Under the pieces are notes generated by a model. That model was not told the DNA's origin. It worked only from the letters and a program-made list of their open reading frames with translations, and ran no database searches. Shown in pieces: positions 25,833 to 34,119 of a stretch of 64,000 nucleotides of DNA. The DNA lies in the NCBI GenBank assembly GCA_023401595.1, contig JAEXDQ010000020.1:62001-126000 (forward strand). Direction: 5' to 3'. The translations under genes and the position numbers were made by a program. How positions within the stretch are numbered: position 1 is the first letter of the stretch; each line of letters starts with the position of its first letter. This DNA is from Spirochaetota bacterium. GTDB taxonomy: Bacteria; Spirochaetota; Spirochaetia; Sphaerochaetales; Sphaerochaetaceae.

Positions 25833-26099
25833 TTAGTCCTGGACGGTCCTAGTGATGGTGACACCCTGTTTGTTCAGCAGCTGGCGAACGGTATCGCTCG
25901 GCTGAGCACCCTTGGCAAGCCAGCTCTTCACTTTCTCGACATCGATGACGACCTGATTCTCCTTGTCTTCGACAGGGTGATACTGTCCGACTTCATCGAT
26001 AGTCCTACTGGTCGGCGCGGCGTGCTTGTCCATGATGACAATCCTATAATAGGGTCTCTTCTTCGTCCCAAACCGCTTGAGTCTCATACTAACGCTCAC
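25833..26099 (-). CDS. rpsP: 30S ribosomal protein S16
   Basis: 88 residues with the S16 opening SMRLKRFGTKKRPYYRIV and the GQYHP and KSWLAKGAQPSDTVRQLL segments. It lies 17 bp before khpA, and 25 bp after ffh. Confidence 0.97.
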   Translation of the reverse strand: MSVSMRLKRFGTKKRPYYRIVIMDKHAAPTSRTIDEVGQYHPVEDKENQVVIDVEKVKSWLAKGAQPSDTVRQLLNKQGVTITRTVQD

Positions 26100-26124
26100 A
26101 ACATTCCTCCTACACGAATTTCAA

Positions 26125-27459
26125 CTACATACCCATCTGTTTCAGCATTGCAGCCTGGTATTTTTTATTTTTTGCGAACTTCTTCATAGTAAGCCGCATT
26201 TTTTCAAATTTTTTCAAGAGCCTGTTTACATCGTATACCGTAGTACCGCTGCCTTTGGCAATACGCTTGCGTCTGGTAGGGCCTACAATCAATGTATTTT
26301 TTCGTTCGAACATCGTCATGGACTGGATAATGGCCTTCTCCCGCTTCATTTCCGCCGTGTCGATGTCTTCTTCGCTCACCTGCCCTTTCGCGCCGGGAAT
26401 CATCTCAAGTATCTGATCGACGCTTCCCATCTTGGTCATGCGTTCCAGCTGCTCAAGATAGTCCTGCAGGTCGAAGGAGTTCTTCGCCATCTTCTCCTGC
26501 ATTTTCTGGGCTTCCTGGATGTCCATCGTCTCCTGAGCTTTCTCAACGAGGGAAACGACGTCGCCCATACCGAGGATACGGCTGGCGATACGGTCAGGAT
26601 GGAACGGTTCCAGATCGTCGATCTTTTCACCGACGCCGATGAACTTGATCGGTTTGCCGACGACGGAACGGAGGGACAGCGCCGCGCCGCCGCGGGTGTC
26701 GGAGTCGAACTTGCTCAGGACGACGCCCGATATTCCGACCTTCTCCTCGAATTCCTGGGCGATCGTAACAGCGTTCTGGCCTGTCATGGAGTCGGCGACG
26801 AACAGCGTCTCGTCCGGCTTGATCACGGCGGCGACGCGCTTGATCTCGTCCATCAGCTGCTCGTCGAGGTGCATACGGCCGGAAGTATCGACGATCAGAA
26901 CATCGTACAGCTCCCTCTTGGCCTTCGCAAGGCCGTTGGAAGCTACTTTGACAGGATCCTTGGAATCAAGTTCAGCATATACAGGGACGTCGACCTTCTC
27001 GCCGAGCACCTGCAACTGCGTGATCGCAGCGGGACGCACGAGGTCTGCGGCGACCAGCAAGGGCTTGCGTCCCTGCTTTTTCAGTCTGTTCGCGAGCTTT
27101 GCGGCGGTAGTCGTCTTACCGGAACCCTGCAAGCCCATCATCAGGATGACGGAAACTGTATCGGGCCCTTTGAGGTTGAGCCCCTGGTGTTCCTCGTCTC
27201 CCAGCAGGGCGACCATCCGGTCGTAGACTATCTTGACGAACTGCTGCCCAGGATTGACGGACTTGAGGACCTTCTCTCCGAGGGCCTCTTCCATCGTCCC
27301 GTTGACGAAACGCCTTACGACACGAAGATTTACGTCGGCGTCCAGCAACGCGACCTTGATCTCCTCGACCGCATCCTGGATGTTCTTCTCTGAAATCTTC
27401 GACTTTCCGGACAGCGTCCGCATGATCCCGGTGAATTTTTCGCTTATTGAATCAAACAT
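26125..27459 (-). CDS. ffh: Signal recognition particle protein Ffh
   Basis: 444 residues: an N domain, a G domain with GLQGSGKTTTAAKL near residue 110, DTSGRMHLD and SKFDSDTRGG, and a methionine-rich M domain (about 300-444, with RKRIAKGSGTTVYDVNRLLKKFEKM) that binds 4.5S RNA and signal peptides. It delivers nascent membrane and exported proteins to FtsY. It is the first gene of the ribosomal-protein block. No 4.5S RNA gene was recognised in the window. Confidence 0.97.
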   Translation of the reverse strand: MFDSISEKFTGIMRTLSGKSKISEKNIQDAVEEIKVALLDADVNLRVVRRFVNGTMEEALGEKVLKSVNPGQQFVKIVYDRMVALLGDEEHQGLNLKGPDTVSVILMMGLQGSGKTTTAAKLANRLKKQGRKPLLVAADLVRPAAITQLQVLGEKVDVPVYAELDSKDPVKVASNGLAKAKRELYDVLIVDTSGRMHLDEQLMDEIKRVAAVIKPDETLFVADSMTGQNAVTIAQEFEEKVGISGVVLSKFDSDTRGGAALSLRSVVGKPIKFIGVGEKIDDLEPFHPDRIASRILGMGDVVSLVEKAQETMDIQEAQKMQEKMAKNSFDLQDYLEQLERMTKMGSVDQILEMIPGAKGQVSEEDIDTAEMKREKAIIQSMTMFERKNTLIVGPTRRKRIAKGSGTTVYDVNRLLKKFEKMRLTMKKFAKNKKYQAAMLKQMGM

Positions 27460-27570
27460 TACCTAACTCGAGTTATAATTATTGCAACTAGCAACTTATA
27501 CAGCATCGGGGGCGGGTGTGTCAAGGTGAAGAAACAATGCCGTTTCCATCATCTTGTGTCGCCAGCTGAA

Positions 27571-27768
27571 TCAATCGCTCCGTATTGAGTAACGTATGCC
27601 CAATCTGACTTTGTCGTGGAATTTGTCTTTATACGCTTTCAAGCTTTTCGACGCGATATTTGTCTCAGCTTTGACTTCCAGCGGGATTATTTCATTTTTC
27701 CATTGAATCAGAAAATCGACCTCATAGGGAGGATTGATATCACATCCTTCTATAATAATTATGTGAAT
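27571..27768 (-). pseudogene. C-terminal remnant of a DUF4143-type AAA+ ATPase
   Basis: The 380-bp gap between ffh and smc contains a minus-strand open stretch without a start codon that reads PPYEVDFLIQWKNEIIPLEV followed by KAETNIASKSLKAYKDKF and stops at 27571. This is the characteristic nuclease-like C-terminal motif (E-V-D-F ... I-P-x-E-V-K) of the large AAA+/DUF4143 family, which is common in gut bacteria and often mobile. The ATPase part and the usual final 20 residues are missing, and the reading frame is closed just upstream at 27769. It is a decayed fragment rather than a functional gene. Confidence 0.65.
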
Positions 27769-27839
27769 TCAACCTTTGCGCCGAGAATTGGCCGTATCAA
27801 GCACGACACCCGTCCTACCCGTTGAACGTTAGTCGAACG

Positions 27840-30686
27840 TCAGTCGAACAGCCCCTTGCTCTGCGACAGGTCGAGCGCCGTATTGTCTTCGCTGAGTATG
27901 ACGGGAGCGCCCTTCTCCCGACCGATCTTGTAGCTGACCGTAGTCGAAACGCCCGCTTCCTGCTGCGTGACGCCGAGCAGCGTCTGGGAACCCATGACCG
28001 TATGCTTGTTGTGGGTAATGATGATGAACTGGCTCTTCTCCGCGAAATCCTGTAGTACGCTGAGGAAATACCCGATGTTGCGGTCGTCCAGCGCCGCGTC
28101 GATCTCGTCGAGGATACAGAACGGCGACGGCTTTACCATGTAGGTCGCGAACAGCAGGCCGACGGCGGTCATCGACCGTTCTCCGCCCGACAACAACGCA
28201 AGGTGCGTCAGCTTCTTGCCCGGCGGCTGGGCAAGGATATCTATGCCCGTGGCCAGGACGTTCTCGGGATCGACGAGCTTCAGTTCCGCCCGGCCCCCGC
28301 CGAACAGACGACGGAACATCTCCTGGAAGTTTTCGGAAATCTGCCGGTAGCTTTCAAGGAACAACTGCTCGCTGCGGGTCTTGATCTCCGTGACGACCTG
28401 CTCAAGGTCGGTCTTCGCGCGGTTGAGGTCATCGAGCTGCTTGGTGAGGAAATCGTACCGTTCCTTGACCTCGGCGAACTCGTCCTCAGCCATATGGTTG
28501 ATATACCCCATGCCCTGAATCTGTTTCTTTACCTCGTCGAGCCGCGTCTTCAGGACAGGCAGGTCGTTAAGCTCCTCATCGAGCCGGTTCTCATATTCCT
28601 TCAGGCTCTTGCCGTAGGTGTCGAAGAAGTTGGTATAGAGCTTCTTGATCTCCTCCCCCATCGACTCAATCTGAAAATCGAGCTTGTCGGACGATGAACG
28701 CAGCTCCTGAAGCTTGTTGAACGCCTCGGTCTTGGCCTCGCGCTTGCTGCCGATGCTGGCCGACTGCTGTTCAATCTCCTCTACCAAGGCCTCAAGCTGT
28801 TCGTTCAGCTCACGCACCTCGTTGGCTATCTGCTTCTGTTCCGCCTGGACCGCCCGGATGTTCTCCTGGGTGTCGGCGATACGCTCCTCGGCCAGCTGCT
28901 GTTCCCTGACCGCGTCGCCATGCTGATACTGCGCTTCGGTCACGGAGCGTTGCAGCACGTCGATTGAACTCTGCGCCGCCTCCCGCTTGCTGGCGAGGTC
29001 GCCGAGCATCAGCCGGAGTTCTTCCAGATGCTGACGGAAGTTCTCGACCTGAACGTTCAGGTTCCGGTTCTCTTCCCGGAGCGTCGTGATGCGATCCCGG
29101 TTGCGCGCTACCTTGGCCCGGCTCTCGTCCATGCTCAGGTCGACACGATGCTTGCGGGTGATGATCCCCTCAGGAGCGAGGAATTCATCGATGAAGGTCG
29201 GCACCGTTCCGCAATACTCCTGGAACAGACTCTTCAATTCATCAATCGATTCCTCGAACGACTCCAACATCTTCTCCTGCTCATTGAGCAGTTCCGCCGA
29301 GGAGAGCCCTGACGTCGACTTCAGCTTACGCGTGAAATCTATGCGTTCAGACATTGCAAAGACAAGCCGTCCGAGCTTGTCCAGGAACGCTTTCTCGGCT
29401 TCCTTGCGCGACTTCGCTGAATATCCGCTTTCCTTGAGCTTCTGCTCCAGCTCCACGACAATGACGTCGGTTATTTCCTTCAGCTCCTCAGTAAGCTGAG
29501 TCTGGAGCCGTTCCTGCTCTATATTGTCCAGCTCCCTGTCGCTGATCTCCTGTTCCTGCCGTGTTATCAACTCCTGGGTGGCTGTCAGGTTCGCCGTGGA
29601 GCCCTTGATCTCCCGTTCAAGGGAGTTCTTTTTCTCTTCAAACTCATCCATGCGGACATGCAGCTCGTCGATCTCGGCCTTGTCGCGGTTGATACGTTCC
29701 AAAATCTGTTCGGCGCGGCTGGACGCCTCGTCCCTGGAATGGCAGAAATCCCTGAACCGTTGCGTCAACAGCTCCAACTGGTCGTTCTTGCCTTTCTGCG
29801 ATTCATCCAGACGTTGTAGCTTCGTCTGGATGTTGATGCGGACGGAAGCCTGTTCACGCATCCTCTCCTGTTCCTTTTCGATATCCTCGTCAAACTGCTT
29901 CAAGGATTCGTTCAAGGCGACAAGATCTCGTTTGGCCTGTTCCAGTTGGGCGGTCTTGTGGTCCCTGACCATCAGGTAGGTCTTGAGTGTGGAGAGCTGG
30001 ACGTCGACCTCCAGCGAAAACTGCTCCTTCACTAGCTCGCGATAGGACAGCGCCTTGGCGGCCTGCGCCTTTCGGGAGTCGTAGGTACGTTTGACTTCCT
30101 TGAGGATGTTCTCGACCTGCTCTATGTTTTCAGCGGTCTTCTCAAGCTTTCGTTCAGCGTCCAGGCTTTGGGCCTTGAACCGGCTGATACCGGCCGCTTC
30201 CTCGAAGATATAACGGCGGTCTTCCGGCTTGCTGGAGAGTATCTGGTCTATCTTCCCCTGCTCAAGAATCGAATAGGCGCTCTTGCCGACGCCCGTATCG
30301 AAGAAAAGCTCCCTGACGTTCTTCAGCAGGACCCTGTTGCGGTTGATGTAGTATTCGCTCTCACCCGTCCTGTATATTCGGCGTTTGATTTCAATCTCCG
30401 CATTGTCCATGGGCAGGAAATGGTTCTCATTGCAGATGACGAGGGTGACTTCCGCGACGTTCAGAGGCTTGCGGGTGTCGGTACCATTGAAGATGACATC
30501 CTCCATCCTTCCCGCGCGCAACGTCTTGGTCGACTGTTCGCCGAGAACCCATTTGATACTGTCGACGATATTGCTCTTGCCGCAGCCGTTCGGCCCCAGC
30601 AGACAGGTAATGCCATCGGCGAACTCCAGACGGGTCTTGTCGGGAAAGGATTTGAAGCCAAAAATTTCAAGACTCTTCAGAAACAA
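27840..30686 (-). CDS. smc: Chromosome-partition ATPase SMC, short form
   Basis: 948 residues. The N-terminal ATPase head has GPNGCGKSNIVDSIKWVLGE (about 32-51); the C-terminal half-head has the ABC signature LSGGERSMTAVGLL and Walker B FCILDEIDAALDD. Two long coiled coils lie between. The family's usual length is about 1,150-1,190; the central hinge domain with its glycine-rich dimer interface is not recognisable, and only a short non-coil insert (about residues 480-510, CGTVPTFIDEFLAPEG) interrupts the coils. It should still compact chromosomes, but dimerisation may differ. It is divergent from rnhB; the minus promoter TATAAT at 30747-30742 has an extended TGC before it. Confidence 0.93.
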   Translation of the reverse strand: MFLKSLEIFGFKSFPDKTRLEFADGITCLLGPNGCGKSNIVDSIKWVLGEQSTKTLRAGRMEDVIFNGTDTRKPLNVAEVTLVICNENHFLPMDNAEIEIKRRIYRTGESEYYINRNRVLLKNVRELFFDTGVGKSAYSILEQGKIDQILSSKPEDRRYIFEEAAGISRFKAQSLDAERKLEKTAENIEQVENILKEVKRTYDSRKAQAAKALSYRELVKEQFSLEVDVQLSTLKTYLMVRDHKTAQLEQAKRDLVALNESLKQFDEDIEKEQERMREQASVRINIQTKLQRLDESQKGKNDQLELLTQRFRDFCHSRDEASSRAEQILERINRDKAEIDELHVRMDEFEEKKNSLEREIKGSTANLTATQELITRQEQEISDRELDNIEQERLQTQLTEELKEITDVIVVELEQKLKESGYSAKSRKEAEKAFLDKLGRLVFAMSERIDFTRKLKSTSGLSSAELLNEQEKMLESFEESIDELKSLFQEYCGTVPTFIDEFLAPEGIITRKHRVDLSMDESRAKVARNRDRITTLREENRNLNVQVENFRQHLEELRLMLGDLASKREAAQSSIDVLQRSVTEAQYQHGDAVREQQLAEERIADTQENIRAVQAEQKQIANEVRELNEQLEALVEEIEQQSASIGSKREAKTEAFNKLQELRSSSDKLDFQIESMGEEIKKLYTNFFDTYGKSLKEYENRLDEELNDLPVLKTRLDEVKKQIQGMGYINHMAEDEFAEVKERYDFLTKQLDDLNRAKTDLEQVVTEIKTRSEQLFLESYRQISENFQEMFRRLFGGGRAELKLVDPENVLATGIDILAQPPGKKLTHLALLSGGERSMTAVGLLFATYMVKPSPFCILDEIDAALDDRNIGYFLSVLQDFAEKSQFIIITHNKHTVMGSQTLLGVTQQEAGVSTTVSYKIGREKGAPVILSEDNTALDLSQSKGLFD

Positions 30687-30723
30687 TGGGAAACCTCACA
30701 TGGGACCTGTCAAACCAAGCCCT

Positions 30724-30752
30724 TGACGCGATATATCCAGGATTATAGCATA
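30724..30752 (+). promoter_or_regulatory. Candidate promoter of rnhB
   Basis: TTGACG (30724-30729), 17-bp spacer, TAGCAT (30747-30752), about 45 bp before the rnhB ATG. It overlaps the divergent smc promoter, so the two may exclude each other. Confidence 0.4.
30742..30747 (-). promoter_or_regulatory. Extended -10 promoter of smc
   Basis: A perfect TATAAT preceded by TGC (extended -10) on the minus strand, about 55 bp before the smc ATG; the -35 region is weak. It overlaps the rnhB promoter on the plus strand. Confidence 0.5.
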
Positions 30753-30796
30753 ATTGGCAAATCCTTTTCCAGTGAGGGTAAAAAGGGGCTATCGCT

Positions 30797-31402
30797 ATGG
30801 AAACAAAGCAACAGGAGCTGTTCGAACTCGAGCCGATACATAATATCTGTGGAATCGATGAAGCGGGACGCGGACCGCTGGCCGGACCGGTCTGCGCCGC
30901 GGCGGTCGTGCTTCCGCAGGATTTCGACGTCGCGCTCCTGGGAGATTCAAAACAGCTGACGGCAAAACAACGGGAAAAAGCCGAAGTCTACATCAAGGAA
31001 CATGCCGTGGCCTGGGCGGTGGCCTGGGCGACACATCGGGAAATAGACGAATTGAACATACTGCGGGCAACGATGCTAGCCATGCGGCGCGCCTATGACA
31101 AGGTCGCCGCCAAAACGGAGGTCACTATCGTGCTGGTAGACGGGAACAAGGAGCCGGACCTTCCCCGCCCCTGCCAGGCCATCGTCAAGGGCGATGCAAA
31201 AATCCACGAGATCATGGCCGCGTCAATCCTTGCGAAGACAGCCCGGGACCGTTTCATGGAATACGCCGACAGGAAATGGCCTCTCTATGGATTCAAGGGC
31301 CACAAGGGGTATCCGTCCGCGGCGCACCGTCAGGCGTGCATCGACCACGGGCTCTGCCCGATCCATCGCAAGACCTTCCGGATAGCCGCGCCAAAGAACT
31401 GA
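30797..31402 (+). CDS. rnhB: Ribonuclease HII
   Basis: 201 residues with the RNase HII signature GIDEAGRGPLAGPV (first catalytic Asp-Glu), the VDGNKEPD segment and KTARDRFMEYADRKWPLYGF with GHKGYPSAAHRQA. It removes ribonucleotides from DNA-RNA hybrids during replication. A TIGR04076-type gene follows 49 bp downstream. Confidence 0.95.
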   Translation: METKQQELFELEPIHNICGIDEAGRGPLAGPVCAAAVVLPQDFDVALLGDSKQLTAKQREKAEVYIKEHAVAWAVAWATHREIDELNILRATMLAMRRAYDKVAAKTEVTIVLVDGNKEPDLPRPCQAIVKGDAKIHEIMAASILAKTARDRFMEYADRKWPLYGFKGHKGYPSAAHRQACIDHGLCPIHRKTFRIAAPKN

Positions 31403-31451
31403 CGCATCATCAATCGCCGTGGCGGGAAGACGCCATTATGGAGGAACCGAC

Positions 31452-31796
31452 ATGAAAAAAGTAAAGATCACCGTACTCAAGACCACGTTCGACGCGGAAC
31501 TCGCCGCTGAATATGGCGCGGAGGGACTACGGGCATGCCCTATGCTGCAATCGGGACAGGTATTCTATGCGGACTATGCGAAACCTGAAGGTTTCTGCGA
31601 TGAAGCATGGAAAGCAATCTACCAATACGTCTTCGCCCTGGCGCACGGGGCCGGAAACGGGCTTTTCTATTTCGGCGATTGGATTCGTAAACCGGGAGTC
31701 GCCATCTGCAGCTGCAACGACGGACTGCGCCCCGTCATTTTCAAGCTTGAATCGACCGACCAGGAATCGACAATCGACTATACGCCGGTACATTGA
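31452..31796 (+). CDS. TIGR04076-family protein
   Basis: 114 residues from ATG 31452 (GAGGAACCGAC upstream); the longer frame from 31419 lacks a better site. It opens KKVKITVLKTTFDAELAAEYG and contains CPMLQSGQVFYAD and CSCNDGLRPVIFKL, the pattern of the small TIGR04076 family found in anaerobes, with conserved cysteines that might bind a metal. Function is unknown. It is probably cotranscribed with rnhB. Confidence 0.75.
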   Translation: MKKVKITVLKTTFDAELAAEYGAEGLRACPMLQSGQVFYADYAKPEGFCDEAWKAIYQYVFALAHGAGNGLFYFGDWIRKPGVAICSCNDGLRPVIFKLESTDQESTIDYTPVH

Positions 31797-31882
31797 CCGG
31801 CGCAAGAAGAAAGCATACTGGCGGAAAGAAGGGGTTGACCGGCTCATGTCCGGTTCCGACCACAAGGGCGGTCAGGGAATGC

Positions 31883-31920
31883 AATCATGACCACCGGTTG
31901 AGTCGGTGGTCGTGATTTTG
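31883..31920 (+). terminator. Terminator after the rnhB unit
   Basis: AATCATGACCACCG (31883-31896) and CGGTGGTCGTGATT (31904-31917) form a 14-bp stem with one G-U pair and a 7-nt loop, followed by TTTG. Confidence 0.7.
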
Positions 31921-31965
31921 TATTACGAATACCTCCGCCGAGCTGAAGGTATTCGTAATACAAAA
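31916..31965. repeat. 19-bp perfect inverted repeat with AT-rich arms
   Basis: TTTTGTATTACGAATACCT (31916-31934) and its exact complement at 31947-31965, with a 12-bp GC-rich centre. It starts where the preceding terminator stem ends and runs into the following one. Either strand yields a strong hairpin. It could be a bidirectional terminator core or a relic of a miniature element; no target-site duplication is obvious. Confidence 0.75.
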
Positions 31966-31992
31966 AGGACGCCGGTCATTCGCGGCGTCCTT
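31961..31992 (-). terminator. Terminator after the PUR-protein gene
   Basis: On the minus strand, AAGGACGCC (31992-31984) pairs with GGCGTCCTT (31973-31965) and is followed by TTTTTG. It serves the gene ending at 32016. Confidence 0.7.
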
Positions 31993-32015
31993 GAAGCTCC
32001 TGTTACGGATGTGTT

Positions 32016-32264
32016 TCAGTCCTCTTTTTTCTTCGCGTGCTGCTTGATGAAGTCAAGCGACTTCTGGAATTCGTGGATGAACTCCCCCAAGTCCTCCTGA
32101 TAGACGACGATCGACTGGCGAATATACCGTTCCGCGTCTGGAGTTCCCTTGCTCTCCACGAGATTGAGGAACATGTCCCCGTAGATATTTTCCTTTACAT
32201 TGAAAAAATACGTTCTGTCATTCTTTACCAGTCTTGTAGAAAAGACTTCTCCACGCTGCCCCAT
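32016..32264 (-). CDS. PUR-alpha-like (DUF3276) nucleic-acid-binding protein
   Basis: 82 residues with a single PUR repeat: RTYFFNVKENIYGDMFLNLVESKG and IVVYQEDLGEFIHEFQKSLDFI. The family is shared by spirochaetes and Bacteroidetes; the Borrelia member BpuR binds DNA and RNA and regulates gene expression. The protein is therefore likely a small dimeric RNA/DNA-binding regulator. The start ATG 32264 has GAGGG about 10 bases upstream. Confidence 0.85.
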   Translation of the reverse strand: MGQRGEVFSTRLVKNDRTYFFNVKENIYGDMFLNLVESKGTPDAERYIRQSIVVYQEDLGEFIHEFQKSLDFIKQHAKKKED

Positions 32265-32402
32265 CGCTATTACCCTCGTATGTCAAAATTCAAATCACAC
32301 CCCTCTCGGGTGATGATTCAAGTACTGTCCATTAAACATGTAACGCTCCCAGCGTGTCAACGGTGCTTCCCATCGCTCTGAAAGTTTTTCGCAATACAGG
32401 GC

Positions 32403-32431
32403 TTGACCTTTCGCCGAGATTTCTATATATC
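32403..32431 (+). promoter_or_regulatory. Promoter of tRNA-Gly
   Basis: TTGACC (32403-32408), 17-bp spacer, TATATC (32426-32431), about 20 bp before the mature tRNA 5' end. Confidence 0.65.
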
Positions 32432-32452
32432 TATCACACGTTGAAAGACTTT

Positions 32453-32523
32453 GCGCCTGTCGTATAATGGTATTACCTCAGCCTTCCAAGCTGAAGAAAC
32501 GGGTTCGACTCCCGCCGGGCGCT
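32453..32523 (+). tRNA. tRNA-Gly (TCC)
   Basis: A 71-nt cloverleaf: acceptor GCGCCTG pairs with CGGGCGC (one T-G pair), D-arm with GTATAATGGTA, anticodon loop CTTCCAA (anticodon TCC), T-arm CGGGTTCGACTCCCG. The CCA end is not encoded; TTAAAAA follows the discriminator T. Confidence 0.95.
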
Positions 32524-32556
32524 TAAAAATTGTTTTCATCCTACCAAAAGTTACAG

Positions 32557-32590
32557 AAAGCCTTGCGAAAAGTTTCCGCAGGGCTTTTTT
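32557..32590 (+). terminator. Terminator after tRNA-Gly
   Basis: AAAGCCTTGCG (32557-32567) pairs with CGCAGGGCTTT (32577-32587) through 11 bp with one T-G pair, followed by a T-run. Confidence 0.8.
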
Positions 32591-32837
32591 ATATGTACGT
32601 TCCGCTTGTCGTATATCAGTTTCTGCATCAAAACCGTCCATACCCCGGGATCAGGGGACACGCGGCTTTTTCACCGAAGCAAAAGAAAATATGTTTCCAT
32701 TTGCCATATTACCACTTTCTATTTGAAAACAAACGGATACAATCGAGGTGCAGGCGTTTCCGGTTCAAGACCGACGCGGCAGTGATTCCAATCGCGGCGA
32801 TGATGATGTATCATGTACAGGCTTTTACGGAGGATTC

Positions 32838-34037
32838 ATGGAAGACCTACAATATAGATACGCCCGTCTGATTCTGGAGACGATGGTACGGGTACAGGAA
32901 GGGGACGCCTTGTCCATCAACACCGAGGAGGTTTCACTCCCCTTCGCGAAACTGCTCGCCGCATTAGCCAGCGAGATGACTATGCAGCCGGTGAACATCG
33001 TCGTCATGAAGCACGGCCAGCCGCTGGGCGTCATACCTGTCGAGCCGGTGGAACACGACATCCTCAAGCCGCAACCGACGGGAGCGGCCATGATCCGCAT
33101 AGTCGATACGGAGAACAGAACATGGGAAGAACCGGAAGATCTTGCGGCGGCCTGCGCGGACCTGGTGCAGCTCCAGCAGTATGAACACTTGGCCGAACCG
33201 CTTATCTTCGACAGACGGATCGCCGTGCCCTGGGCCGTAGTCCACGTTCCTGGACCGAACTGGACGAAGCATCTTCTTGGTGAGGACAATCACGAAGAGA
33301 CGCTGTGGAACCTGTTGCAGGATATCTGGAAGCTCGATGAAGAACAAACGGACAAAGCCTGGGACAACCAGATCCAGCTCCTCCATTACCGGAAGAAGCT
33401 TCTCGACTCGTTGAAGATAAAGCGGCTCAGATTCCAGACACAAGGAACGGACCTCACGGTAGGCATCGCCGACGGCGCCCATTGGGAGGGCGGTCTGCAA
33501 ATCCTCCCCAGCGGCCGGACGTTCATCCCCAGCCTTCCCCTTGAGGAATTGTACATAGCAGCCGACAGGACCTCCGCCGACGGTACCGTATCCGCGAAAC
33601 GGACAATGAACCTGTTCGGGGAATTGGTCGTTGGCACGACCTTCACCATCCGCAACGGAGAAATCATCGCTTGGGATGCCGAACACGGCAAGCATCTTCT
33701 TGATGCGTTCTTCAAAATCGATCCAGGGGCGCGCCGTATCGGCGAACTCGCCTTGTCCGACGAGAACACAGCGGTTTCACGGGTCGCGGAGCAATATGGC
33801 GTCTCCCTTCTGGACAGGCATAGGACGACCAGAATCAGGTTCGGAGCGGCGAACCCCGCATGCCTGGACCCGGGCTTGGAAATCGACGACGAAGAATCGC
33901 TTCAGAACTTGACGACCTTCAACATCTCCAATGTCGTCTGTGACTGCCCTATCGGCGACGGGGGGCTTGTCGTAACTGCGATTACAGCTGGAAACGATGA
34001 AATACCGCTTATGGAACACGGCGTATTCATCGACTGA
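32838..34037 (+). CDS. M29 aminopeptidase-like protein with lost metal ligands
   Basis: 399 residues from ATG 32838 behind ACGGAGG. It aligns along its length with the M29 peptidase 83 bp downstream: both have a TDL-V-G strand, an LP-EE motif (SLPLEEL here) and a GELAL/GECAL motif. The C-terminal metal-binding part is altered: the His of SCHLALG is replaced by Arg (TTRIRFG), and the His of NHTDFMVG is replaced by Val (VVCDCPIG). Since M29 enzymes use a two-metal centre built from Glu, His and Asp, this paralogue is probably inactive or binds metal differently, and may be a structural partner of the downstream enzyme. Confidence 0.75.
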   Translation: MEDLQYRYARLILETMVRVQEGDALSINTEEVSLPFAKLLAALASEMTMQPVNIVVMKHGQPLGVIPVEPVEHDILKPQPTGAAMIRIVDTENRTWEEPEDLAAACADLVQLQQYEHLAEPLIFDRRIAVPWAVVHVPGPNWTKHLLGEDNHEETLWNLLQDIWKLDEEQTDKAWDNQIQLLHYRKKLLDSLKIKRLRFQTQGTDLTVGIADGAHWEGGLQILPSGRTFIPSLPLEELYIAADRTSADGTVSAKRTMNLFGELVVGTTFTIRNGEIIAWDAEHGKHLLDAFFKIDPGARRIGELALSDENTAVSRVAEQYGVSLLDRHRTTRIRFGAANPACLDPGLEIDDEESLQNLTTFNISNVVCDCPIGDGGLVVTAITAGNDEIPLMEHGVFID

Positions 34038-34119
34038 GGACAACGGTGGCGACCATACGGATACCGGAACCGTAGTTCAGGTATCATCGTCCAAGACATG
34101 ACAAACGGGAGGAATACAA

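Noticed and set aside
26077..27393. 438-codon plus-strand open frame opposite ffh
   Set aside because: Shadow of ffh with no recognisable protein features; similar long antisense frames occur opposite ppdK, smc and secA.
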